From NCBI RefSeq assembly GCF_030604785.1, contig NZ_JAUVVF010000003.1:1-64000 (forward strand): DNA of 64,000 nt, in the 5' to 3' direction. Source of the DNA: Paracoccus sp. (in: a-proteobacteria) (GTDB lineage Bacteria; Pseudomonadota; Alphaproteobacteria; Rhodobacterales; Rhodobacteraceae). The notes below the pieces were generated by a model. The model saw only the letters and a list, made by a program, of their open reading frames with translations, was not told where the DNA came from and searched no databases. Shown in pieces: positions 20,024 to 29,515 of the stretch. The position numbers and the translations under genes are program-made. Every line of letters begins with the position of its first letter. The stretch's first letter is position 1.

Positions 20024-20496
20024 CCCGCGATGCCCGCTTTGCCGATGCCGACCCGCGGCCTTTGGCCCTGAAGGCCGAGGACGAGGTCGATCTGCGGATC
20101 CTGTCGTCGCTGGTGCAGGATGCGGTTCTGGCGGGCGCCGACATTTCCCATGACGCGCGCCGGCGCTGCCTGTCGCTGCTGCTGACGCGCTTCCGGTGGG
20201 AGGATGCCGAGGCCGCCGAGGCCGAGGGCCGCCCCTTCGAGCGCGTGCGTTCGGTTCTGGCCATCGGCGACGTGATGCGTGTTCTCAGCGACGGCGTGGC
20301 GCGCGACGCGGATACGGTGCTGGCGCTTCTGGCGATCCGCTGGCAGCCCGGCGAGGACGGGACGGGGCGTCTGGTGCTGGATTTCGCGGGCGACGGCACG
20401 ATCGTGGCCGAGGTGGAATGCATCAACCTCGACCTGCGCGACGTGACGCGCCCGCATCTGGCGCAGGCGCGTCAGGCGCCGAACCACCCGGATTGA
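20020..20496 (+). CDS. DUF2948 family protein
   Basis: 158 residues. Starts at the ATG that overlaps the murA stop (ATGA). [19 protein letters not shown] near the N-terminus and [18 protein letters not shown] in the C-terminal third match this conserved alphaproteobacterial family, usually found between murA and hisD. No catalytic motif or membrane segment is visible. Function unknown. Confidence 0.85.
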   Translation: MTRDARFADADPRPLALKAEDEVDLRILSSLVQDAVLAGADISHDARRRCLSLLLTRFRWEDAEAAEAEGRPFERVRSVLAIGDVMRVLSDGVARDADTVLALLAIRWQPGEDGTGRLVLDFAGDGTIVAEVECINLDLRDVTRPHLAQARQAPNHPD

Positions 20497-20605
20497 GGGC
20501 GGCCGGGCAGGGCGTCCGCGTCACCCTGTCCGATGGCATGCGCCGCGCGGGGCGCGGATGACGTGTCCGGGATCAAGCGCCCGGTTTTCGGCAAGGAGAG
20601 ACACG

Positions 20606-21919
20606 ATGCCTGTCTGGTTGAACATGGCGGATGCCGATTTCGAGGCGGGCTTTGGCCGGATGCTGTCGGCCAAGCGCGAGGATTCGACCGATGTGAACGA
20701 CGCGGTGGCCGCGATCATCGCGGATGTGCGCGCGCGGGGCGATCTGGCCCTGTGCGAGCTGACGGCCCGTTTCGACCGGCTGGACCTGCCGGCCGAGGGG
20801 TTGCGCTTCTCGCAGGATGAAATCGACGCCCAGATCGCCCTTGTCAGCCCCGAGGATCGCGCCGCGTTGGAATTGGCCGCCGAACGCATCCGCGCCTATC
20901 ACGCCCGTCAGATGCCGCAGGATGCCAGCTGGACCGACCCCGAGGGCGCGACGCTCGGCTGGCGCTGGTCGGCCGTCTCGGCGGCGGGGCTTTACGTGCC
21001 GGGCGGGCAGGCGGCCTATCCCTCCAGCGTACTGATGAACGCGATTCCCGCCCGCGTGGCGGGGGTGGAACGGCTGGTCATCTGCGTGCCGACGCCGGGG
21101 GGCGTGGTCAATCCGCTGGTCCTGCTGGCCGCGCGCCTGTCCGGCGTGGACGAGATCTACCGCATCGGCGGCGCGCAGGCCGTGGCGGCGATGGCTTACG
21201 GCACCGCGACCATCGCGCCGGTGGACAAGATCACCGGGCCGGGCAACGCCTATGTCGCAGCCGCCAAGCGGCAGGTCTTTGGCCGCGTGGGCATCGACAT
21301 GATCGCGGGCCCGTCCGAGGTGCTGGTCATCGCGGATGGCGAGCAGAACCCCGAATGGCTGGCTTGGGACCTGCTGGCGCAGGCCGAACATGATGCCGAC
21401 GCGCAGTCGATCCTGATCACCACCGATCCCGCCATGGCCCGCGCCGTGGCCGAGGCGGTCGATCGCATCATCCCCACGCTGGACCGCGCGGCCATCGCAG
21501 GTGCCAGCTGGCGCGATTACGGCACGCTGATCGTGGTCGAGGATCTGGACCAGGCGGCTACCCTGTCGAACCGGATCGCGCCCGAACATCTGGAACTCTG
21601 CGTCGCCGACCCCGAGGCACTGGCCGCCAAATGCGTCCATGCGGGCGCGATCTTTCTGGGCGCCCACACCCCCGAGGCGGTCGGCGATTACGTCAGCGGG
21701 CCGAATCACGTTCTGCCCACCGCCCGGTCCGCCCGGTTCAGTTCGGGGCTTTCGGTGATGGATTTCCTCAAGCGCACGACGCTGGCGCGGCTGACACCGG
21801 GCGCTTTGGCGGCAATCGGCCCCGCCGCGGTGCGGCTGGCCGCATCCGAGGGCTTGCAGGCGCATGGCGCTTCGGTTCAGGCTCGGCTGGGGACGCTGAA
21901 CGAAAGGCCTGCCGGATGA
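20606..21919 (+). CDS. hisD: Histidinol dehydrogenase
   Basis: 437 residues. Oxidises L-histidinol to L-histidine in two NAD-dependent steps, the end of histidine synthesis; cytoplasmic zinc enzyme. Family motifs: VPGGQAAYPSSVLMNA, IGGAQAVAAMAYGT, ITGPGNAYV, DMIAGPSEV, and zinc and catalytic His residues in QAEHDADAQS, IAPEHLEL and GPNHVLPT. The ATG at 20606 has an AAGGAG ribosome site. It follows the DUF2948 gene by 109 bases and overlaps the UPF0262 gene by ATGA. Confidence 0.97.
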   Translation: MPVWLNMADADFEAGFGRMLSAKREDSTDVNDAVAAIIADVRARGDLALCELTARFDRLDLPAEGLRFSQDEIDAQIALVSPEDRAALELAAERIRAYHARQMPQDASWTDPEGATLGWRWSAVSAAGLYVPGGQAAYPSSVLMNAIPARVAGVERLVICVPTPGGVVNPLVLLAARLSGVDEIYRIGGAQAVAAMAYGTATIAPVDKITGPGNAYVAAAKRQVFGRVGIDMIAGPSEVLVIADGEQNPEWLAWDLLAQAEHDADAQSILITTDPAMARAVAEAVDRIIPTLDRAAIAGASWRDYGTLIVVEDLDQAATLSNRIAPEHLELCVADPEALAAKCVHAGAIFLGAHTPEAVGDYVSGPNHVLPTARSARFSSGLSVMDFLKRTTLARLTPGALAAIGPAAVRLAASEGLQAHGASVQARLGTLNERPAG

Positions 21920-22395
21920 GCCGCCTGATCAGGATCGAGATTGACGACAGCGCGGCACCGCCCGCGACCCCCGAGATGGAACAGGAGCGCCGCGTGGCGA
22001 TCTTCGACCTGATCGAGGAGAACAGCTTCGCCATTCCCGGCCGTGACGGCCAGTCCGCCCCCGACGGCCCCTTCGTGCTGGAATTGTGCATCCGCGAAGG
22101 GCGTCTGGTCTTCGACGTGCAGCAGGAAACCGGCGACAAGGTGGCCGAATTCCATCTGTCGCTCGGGCCGTTCCGGCAGGTGGTCAAGGACTATTTCCAG
22201 ATCTGCCAGAGCTATTTCGACGCCGTGCGCCGCCTGCCTCCGGCCCAGATCGAGGCCATCGACATGGCCCGCCGCGGCATCCACAACGAGGGGGCGCGCA
22301 CGCTTCAGGAACGTTTGGAAGGCAAGGCCGATCTGGATGTCTACACGGCCCGGCGTCTGTTCACGCTGATCTGCGCGCTGATCCCGCAGGCGTGA
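21916..22395 (+). CDS. UPF0262 family protein
   Basis: 159 residues. Matches the conserved alphaproteobacterial UPF0262 family by RVAIFDLIEENSF, FHLSLGPFRQVVKDYF and IDMARRGIHNEGA. Starts within the hisD stop (ATGA), so it is translationally coupled to hisD. No known function; no export signal or membrane segment. Confidence 0.88.
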   Translation: MSRLIRIEIDDSAAPPATPEMEQERRVAIFDLIEENSFAIPGRDGQSAPDGPFVLELCIREGRLVFDVQQETGDKVAEFHLSLGPFRQVVKDYFQICQSYFDAVRRLPPAQIEAIDMARRGIHNEGARTLQERLEGKADLDVYTARRLFTLICALIPQA

Positions 22396-22399
22396 CGCG

Positions 22400-22870
22400 A
22401 TGGCCGAGGACAAGATCCCGTCGTCGATACTGTTCTGCTGCGATCACAATGCCATCCGTTCCCCCATGGCCGAGGGGATGATGAAGAAGTTCTACGGCCG
22501 TGCCGCCTATGTGCAATCGGCGGGCGTCAAGAACGACATGGAGGTGGATGGCTTCGCCATCGCCGTCTGCGACGAGATCGGCGTGCCCTTGGCCCATCAC
22601 CGCAGCCGCAGCTTCGACGAGATGCAGGATTGGGGCGACGATCTGGGCCAGTTCGACCTGATCGTGGCCCTGTCCCCCGCCAGCCAGCGGATGGCGCTGG
22701 AAATGACGCGCCATGCCCATATCGAGGTCGAATACTGGCCCATCATGGACCCTTCGGGCTTGGCCGAGGGCCGGGATGCGAAGCTGGCGCTCTATCGCCA
22801 GGTGCGCGACCAGATCGAGACGCGGATGCGCGAACGCTTCGGCGTGCACCGCCCGGCAGAGAGCGACTAG
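22400..22870 (+). CDS. Low-molecular-weight protein tyrosine phosphatase-like protein
   Basis: 156 residues. The phosphate-binding loop is C14-D-H-N-A-I-R20-S, fitting the CX5R signature of low-molecular-weight phosphatases and arsenate-reductase relatives. The later part (YWPIMDPSGLAEG) includes the family's general-acid Asp in a DPS context. It may dephosphorylate proteins or reduce arsenate; substrate unknown. Four bases after UPF0262. Its TAG stop overlaps the stop of the convergent DUF1127 gene in the sequence CTAG. Confidence 0.85.
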   Translation: MAEDKIPSSILFCCDHNAIRSPMAEGMMKKFYGRAAYVQSAGVKNDMEVDGFAIAVCDEIGVPLAHHRSRSFDEMQDWGDDLGQFDLIVALSPASQRMALEMTRHAHIEVEYWPIMDPSGLAEGRDAKLALYRQVRDQIETRMRERFGVHRPAESD

Positions 22871-23097
22871 CGCCGCCGCCAATTGGCGGGCACATCCCAG
22901 ATCGGGCGGTCGATCTCGGCCTCGACCTCTTCGCGGGTCAGGCCGATATCGCGCAGCATGGCGTCATCCAGCCGCGACAGGTCGATCCGGGTGCGCTTGA
23001 CGTCGAACATGGTCAGCAGGCGTTCCAGCAGGCGCGGGCGGGGGATCAGGCCCTGGCCGGTGACGACGCGCAGCATGGCATTGGATCTGGTAGTCAT
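22867..23097 (-). CDS. DUF1127 small protein
   Basis: 76 residues, with the C-terminal YjiS-like DUF1127 core (SRLDDAMLRDIGLTREEVE, then PIWDVPANWRRR). Members are small Arg-rich proteins linked to RNA binding and to phosphate or carbon stress in alphaproteobacteria. Convergent with the phosphatase gene and divergent from the LysR gene, whose product may control it. Confidence 0.85.
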   Translation of the reverse strand: MTTRSNAMLRVVTGQGLIPRPRLLERLLTMFDVKRTRIDLSRLDDAMLRDIGLTREEVEAEIDRPIWDVPANWRRR

Positions 23098-23245
23098 GGT
23101 TCAACTCCGCTGATCATTATCATCATCAGAATGGATGATTGGGGCGTTTCCGATATTCCTGATTGATGGATAAGCCGGCGGCTGATATTTGTGAAACGAA
23201 TGCTTTTGATCTGTCCCATCATGGATGCTGAAGGATGCGACCGGG

Positions 23246-24112
23246 ATGCGAAATCTGGACATAGCCACGCTGCGATCGCTGCAGGCGGTGGCCGAATACG
23301 GCGCCGTGACGCGCGCGGCCGAGGCGCTGAACATGACCCAGAGCGCGCTGTCGATGCAGATGAAGCGGCTGGAGGAGGTCTTTGGCCGCCCGATGCTGGA
23401 ACGCTCGGGGCGGGGGGTGGTCCTGTCGGATTTCGCGCAGGATCTCTTGGGCGAAAGCCGCAAGCTGGTGGCGCTGAACGATGCGATCCTGTCCCGCTTC
23501 ACCGGCGCCCGCCCCGAGATGCGGCTGCGCGTCGGGCTGACCAGCGACTGGCTGTTCGACCGGGTGGCGCAGGCCGTGCGCGCCTTCCGCCGCGAGAACG
23601 GGCAGGTCGAGTTGATCATCAACGATGCCCGCAGCAAGGATCTGCGCGCCCAGATGAAGCGGGGCGAACATGACGTGATCCTGACCACGGAATTCGACGC
23701 GCCCGCCGGCGCGACCCATCTGGCCAAGGTCGATCTGGCTTGGTTCGGCGCGCTGCGGGGCAGTGCATGGCGCGAAAGGCCCCTGCCGATCGCGAATTCC
23801 CCCCATTGCGCCTATTACCCGGTGGGCATGGCGGCCCTGCAGGATGCGGGGATCGAATGGGTGCAGGTCGTGGGCGATGGCGGCAGCGACACCTGGCGGG
23901 TCCTGGCGGCGGCGGATCTGGGAATCACGATCCTGCCGCGCGGGATCTCGACGCCGGGGCTGGAGGTGGTCGAACATGGCGGCGCGCTGCCGCCCCTGCC
24001 GCCGACCTGGCTGAACGTCTATGTCGCTGACGGCCCGGCGCGTCTGGTTGCCTCGGATTTTACGGGTTATCTGCGCCGCGCCGTCTGCGAGGTGGTCGCG
24101 GCGGCGGCCTGA
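23246..24112 (+). CDS. LysR-family transcriptional regulator
   Basis: 288 residues. N-terminal winged HTH (LRSLQAVAEYGAVTRAAEAL, then NMTQSALSMQMKRLEE) followed by a LysR effector domain. The ATG at 23246 gives the standard short N-terminus MRNLDIATLRSL; an ATG at 23225 would add seven residues. Divergent from the DUF1127 gene across about 150 bases that contain an AT-rich TGATCATTATCATCATCA stretch, a plausible binding region. Effector unknown. Confidence 0.88.
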   Translation: MRNLDIATLRSLQAVAEYGAVTRAAEALNMTQSALSMQMKRLEEVFGRPMLERSGRGVVLSDFAQDLLGESRKLVALNDAILSRFTGARPEMRLRVGLTSDWLFDRVAQAVRAFRRENGQVELIINDARSKDLRAQMKRGEHDVILTTEFDAPAGATHLAKVDLAWFGALRGSAWRERPLPIANSPHCAYYPVGMAALQDAGIEWVQVVGDGGSDTWRVLAAADLGITILPRGISTPGLEVVEHGGALPPLPPTWLNVYVADGPARLVASDFTGYLRRAVCEVVAAAA

Positions 24113-24172
24113 GACCTTGCCAAGCGGGCGGCGCTGCGGGCATCCTGTGCGCCGTGAATTGCAGGAGTTTTC

Positions 24173-25675
24173 ATGGTCGATCCGCTCACCCGCCTGGCGA
24201 TCCTTCACGGCACCGACAAGTTCGGGATGCACGATTATACGCCGGTCTATCACGCGCTGTTGGCGGAGCACCGCGACAAGCCCCTCAAACTGCTCGAGAT
24301 CGGGATCGGCGGCTATGATGATCCCCACGCGGGCGGGGAATCTCTGGCGATGTGGCGCGACTACATGCCGAACGCGGATATCGTCGCGCTGGACATCGCC
24401 GCCAAGGAACTGGATCTGGGGCCGCGCGTCACGCTGGTTCAGGGCAGCCAGGTCGACCCGGACGTGATCGCGCGGCTGATTGCAGATCACGGTCCCTTCG
24501 ACGTGATCGTCGATGACGGCAGCCACGACAACGCCCATGTCTGGGAAAGCTTCCGGATGCTGTTCCCGGCGCTCAAGCCCGGCGGGCTGTATCTGGTCGA
24601 GGACGTGCAGACGGCGTTCTTCCTGCGGCTGGGCGGCTCGATCACCATGACGGCGCCGAATACGATCGGCAGCTTCGGATCGCTGATGCTGGATCTGGGG
24701 CGGCCGGGGGCCGAACTTCCCGCGGGGCCTGTCATCTCGCGCATCGACCGGATGCACAACATCATCGCCATCTGCACCGCCGAGGCCGGCGCGGCCCCCG
24801 AGACGCTGCCTCTGGCGCCCGGCTCCGCAGCCCAGGCGGTGGGGCGCGCGGGCCTCTGGGGGATCGAACTGTCCGAGCCGCGCGTCGAACAAGGCGACCC
24901 CGCCCTGTGGGAGGATCACGTGGCCCTGCGCGACCGGCTGGACCAGCTGGCCGATGGCGACGCGCTGGCGATCCCGGGCTGGCCCGCGCAGGTCGCGCCG
25001 ATCCTCAACCTGTTCCAGCAGATCGACCATGTCGAGCAGGCAGTGCCCTTTCCGCATGTGCAGCCGGTCGAGGCCGCGCCTCTGGTGATCCACATGTCGG
25101 GATTTCGGGACGGCGTGCTGCTGGTCAAGGGGCCGAACGATTACCCGTCGAACTTCCATTTCCACTTCGCGTCCGAGCGCGCGCGCACGGCGTTCCAGTG
25201 GCTCAACGACCTGCTCTGCGACCCCTCAGAGCAGCTCGCGCCGCCCCTTTCGCAATATGCGCTGATGCTGGACGTGCTGGACCGGGCGCATCGCCATGCC
25301 AGCGCGCCGCCGCTGCTGCGCCGTGTGCTTCAGTTGGGCCGCGCGGATGCCGAGATCGCGGCCTTCGGGCTGATCGCGGCGGCGCGTGCCGGCTGCTGGC
25401 CCGAGGCCGCGGCCGTCACGCAGCTGGCGCTGCGCGATCACGATGACGCGGTTCTTCACGCGATGATGAGCTGGAGCCTGACGAAGATCCAGGCGCATCG
25501 CGGCGATGCCCGCCGGGTTCTGGGCCTCGACCCCGAGGCCGATGACGACACGCTCAACGCCGCGATCCTGTCGATCTGCGATGCTGCCCCGCAGCCCGAA
25601 GGGGTGATGGCGACGGCTCTGGCCTATCTGCGCCACGATCTGGGTGTGGGAGCCTATCCCCTGCAGGTCGGCTGA
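24173..25675 (+). CDS. Methyltransferase-like protein with long unassigned C-terminal half
   Basis: 500 residues. The first 220 or so resemble a class I SAM-dependent methyltransferase of the macrocin/MycE O-methyltransferase or cephalosporin-hydroxylase-like group: LTRLAILHGTDKFGMHDYTPVY, then LLEIGIGGYDDP (SAM motif I), DIVALDIA, DVIVDDGSHDNAHVWE and GGLYLVEDVQ. Residues 280-500 have no domain I can name and include alpha-helical repeat-like segments. The ATG follows GCAGGAG. A stand-alone gene, convergent with edd. Possibly a glycan or polysaccharide-modifying enzyme; substrate unknown. Confidence 0.6.
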   Translation: MVDPLTRLAILHGTDKFGMHDYTPVYHALLAEHRDKPLKLLEIGIGGYDDPHAGGESLAMWRDYMPNADIVALDIAAKELDLGPRVTLVQGSQVDPDVIARLIADHGPFDVIVDDGSHDNAHVWESFRMLFPALKPGGLYLVEDVQTAFFLRLGGSITMTAPNTIGSFGSLMLDLGRPGAELPAGPVISRIDRMHNIIAICTAEAGAAPETLPLAPGSAAQAVGRAGLWGIELSEPRVEQGDPALWEDHVALRDRLDQLADGDALAIPGWPAQVAPILNLFQQIDHVEQAVPFPHVQPVEAAPLVIHMSGFRDGVLLVKGPNDYPSNFHFHFASERARTAFQWLNDLLCDPSEQLAPPLSQYALMLDVLDRAHRHASAPPLLRRVLQLGRADAEIAAFGLIAAARAGCWPEAAAVTQLALRDHDDAVLHAMMSWSLTKIQAHRGDARRVLGLDPEADDDTLNAAILSICDAAPQPEGVMATALAYLRHDLGVGAYPLQVG

Positions 25676-25680
25676 GGGTC

Positions 25681-25708
25681 AAAGGGGGCGCGGCGGGCCG
25701 CGCCCCCT
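25681..25708. terminator. Bidirectional terminator between convergent genes
   Basis: GGGGGCGCGG, loop CGGG, CCGCGCCCCC form a perfect 10-bp stem at 25684-25707 between the stop of the methyltransferase-like gene and the stop of edd. Three A residues precede it, giving a short T-run for the minus strand; the plus-strand side has little T. Confidence 0.7.
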
Positions 25709-25732
25709 GTCATCGTGGCGGCAGGACGGGCG

Positions 25733-27535
<1,803 letters not shown>

Positions 27536-27569
27536 CTGGTGCTCCTCTGGCTATGGGTGTCATATACAT

Positions 27570-27583
27570 CGTTAGCGGTAACA
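27570..27583. promoter_or_regulatory. Predicted LacI-type operator before edd
   Basis: On the minus strand TGTTACCGCTAACG, 35 bases upstream of the edd ATG. It matches the 14-bp site before zwf (29466-29479) in 12 of 14 positions, with the LacI-like central CG. It lies between the divergent edd and rlmI-like genes and could affect both. Confidence 0.65.
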
Positions 27584-27723
27584 GTTCAACCGGGCTTCCG
27601 CTTGGCGGCGGGGTGGGGGCGCCGTTCCTCCGCCTGCGGTGCCGCTGATATCCGGCGGGGCTGCGGCTGTGGCTTGTCTGGCGCGGCGGCGCGTGTCAGA
27701 TCGGCCACGAAAGGAATCCCGCC

Positions 27724-28917
27724 ATGTCCGACCTGCCCGTCATCCGCCTGCGTCCGAAATCGAAGCCCCAGGCGATCCGCCACGGCTTTCCCTGGGTTTA
27801 TGCCGACGAGGCGGTGCTGGACCGGCGCACGCGCGGCGTCTCGCCGGGCGCGCTGGCCGTGCTGGAGGATGCCGAACGGCGGCCTCTGGCCTTGGTGACG
27901 GTCAATCCGAACTCGAAGATCGTGGCGCGGGTGATGGATGCCGATCCCGAGGCGCGCATCGACGCCGCCTGGCTGGAGGCGCGCCTGTCGCGCGCGCTGG
28001 CCCTGCGCGAGCGGCTGCATGACGCGCCCTTCTACCGGCTGGTCCATGCCGAGGCTGACGGGCTGCCCGGTCTGGTGATCGACCGTTTCGGCGATCATGC
28101 CGTGATCCAGCCCAACGCCGCTTGGGCGGACGGGATGGCCGATGCCATCGCGGATGCGCTGATCGCCGTCACGGGCGTCACGGGCGTCATCCTGAACGGA
28201 CAGGGCCGCGCGCGCGGACTTGAGGGACTGGACGAGCGGATGGAGGTTCTGCGCGGCGCCGCCCCCGAACGGCCTGTGCCCGTATCGATGAACGGCGCCG
28301 TCTACATGGCCGATCTGATGGGCGGCCAGAAGACCGGGCTGTTCTACGACCAGCGGCCGAACCACGCCTTTGCACAGCGGCTGGCCGGGGGCGGCGCGGT
28401 TCTGGACGTGTTCAGCCATGTCGGCGGGTTCGGGCTGGCGATGCTGGCGGGCGGGGCCTCCAGCGCGCTGTGCGTCGATGGCAGCGCGCCCGCGCTGGAG
28501 CTGGCGCAGCAGGGCGCGCAGGCCATGGGCGCCGCCGACAAGCTGGAGATCATGCGCGCCGATGCCTTTTACGCGCTTGAGGCGCTGGCCGCCGAAGGCC
28601 GCCGGTTCGAGGTGGTGATCTGCGATCCGCCGGCCTTCGCGCCCTCGAAACCCGCCTTGGAGGCCGGCCTTCGCGCCTATGAGCGGGTGGCGAAGCTGGC
28701 GGCGCCTCTGGTCGCGCCGGGCGGCTATCTGGGGCTGTGCAGTTGCAGTCATGCCGCCGACCTGACCGCGTTCCGCAAGGTCAGCGCGCGCGGGATCGGG
28801 CGCGGCGGGCGGCGCGGCGTGCTGATCCATACCGGGCAGGCCGGGCCGGATCATCCGACCCTGCCGCAGCTGGCCGAGACGGGCTATCTGAAGGCGCTGT
28901 TCTTCCGGCTGGACTGA
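27724..28917 (+). CDS. RlmI-like 23S rRNA (cytosine-C5) methyltransferase
   Basis: 397 residues, about the length of E. coli RlmI. N-terminal PUA domain (IRLRPKSKPQAIRHGFPWVY), a central region with PGLVIDRFG, then a SAM domain with LDVFSHVGGFGLAML (motif I) and VICDPPAFAPSK (catalytic motif) and CSCSHAAD near the end. Expected to methylate a cytosine of 23S rRNA; the exact base is inferred from the family only. Its TGA overlaps the ATG of the PIN gene (TGATG), so the two are coupled. Confidence 0.85.
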   Translation: MSDLPVIRLRPKSKPQAIRHGFPWVYADEAVLDRRTRGVSPGALAVLEDAERRPLALVTVNPNSKIVARVMDADPEARIDAAWLEARLSRALALRERLHDAPFYRLVHAEADGLPGLVIDRFGDHAVIQPNAAWADGMADAIADALIAVTGVTGVILNGQGRARGLEGLDERMEVLRGAAPERPVPVSMNGAVYMADLMGGQKTGLFYDQRPNHAFAQRLAGGGAVLDVFSHVGGFGLAMLAGGASSALCVDGSAPALELAQQGAQAMGAADKLEIMRADAFYALEALAAEGRRFEVVICDPPAFAPSKPALEAGLRAYERVAKLAAPLVAPGGYLGLCSCSHAADLTAFRKVSARGIGRGGRRGVLIHTGQAGPDHPTLPQLAETGYLKALFFRLD

Positions 28918-29471
28918 TGCGCGCCCTGCTGGACGCCAACGTGCTTTACCCCACCATCCTGCGCGAGATCCTGTCGGATCTGGCGGGGGCGGGGCTGTTC
29001 CAGCCGCTGTGGTCGCCGCGCATCCTCGAGGAATGGCGCCATGCCGCCGCGCGCCTGGGCGACGAGGCCGCATCCGTCGCAGGGGCCGAGATCGCGCTGC
29101 TGCGGCTGCGGTTTCCGCAGGCGGAATGCGACGATCAAGGGACCGCCGCGATCGATCTGGACCTGCCCGACCCTGCCGACCGCCATGTGATCGAGGCCGC
29201 GCTGGCGGGCGGGGCCGATCTGGTCGTCACGGCCAATCTGCGCGATTTCCCGCCGCGGATCATGGCGCATCTGGGCCTGCGGGCCGTGCATCCCGACGCC
29301 TTCCTGCTGGACCTGCACCGCACCGATCCCGCCGCCCTGCGCGCCGCGCTGGAGGCCGCGCGCGCCAAGGCCGCTGCCCTTGGCGGTGGCATGGACATGT
29401 CGCAGATGCTCAAACGCTGCCGCCTGCCAAGGCTGGCACGAGTGGTGAAGGTTGAACCCGGTTGCTGTTAA
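28917..29471 (+). CDS. PIN-domain protein
   Basis: 184 residues. PIN nuclease fold: MRALLDANVLYP with the first acidic residue (Asp6), an ILEEWRHA helix, DPADRHVIEAAL and VVTANLRDFP with later acidic residues. VapC-like toxins have these features, but no antitoxin gene is adjacent and the gene is fused in an operon with an rRNA methyltransferase, so a role in RNA processing is as likely. The C-terminal 50 residues extend beyond a minimal PIN domain. Its stop lies within the zwf operator. Confidence 0.75.
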   Translation: MRALLDANVLYPTILREILSDLAGAGLFQPLWSPRILEEWRHAAARLGDEAASVAGAEIALLRLRFPQAECDDQGTAAIDLDLPDPADRHVIEAALAGGADLVVTANLRDFPPRIMAHLGLRAVHPDAFLLDLHRTDPAALRAALEAARAKAAALGGGMDMSQMLKRCRLPRLARVVKVEPGCC

Positions 29472-29479
29472 CGCTAACA
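29466..29479. promoter_or_regulatory. Predicted LacI-type operator before zwf
   Basis: TGTTAACGCTAACA, palindromic in 12 of 14 positions (perfect except the A/G pair flanking the central CG), 37 bases upstream of the zwf ATG, overlapping the stop codon of the PIN gene. It matches the edd site at 27570-27583. The alphaproteobacterial LacI-type regulator CceR is known to control Entner-Doudoroff genes in Rhodobacter, making it a candidate; the regulator gene is not in the window. Confidence 0.68.
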
Positions 29480-29515
29480 ACGGATAAGGCGAAGCCGATC
29501 CACAAGGAGGACAGC

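Noticed and set aside
29459-29515. Earlier start for zwf at 29462
   Set aside because: It would place the start before the operator and add residues LLTLTTDKAK with no homology; the ATG at 29516 has a strong ribosome site.
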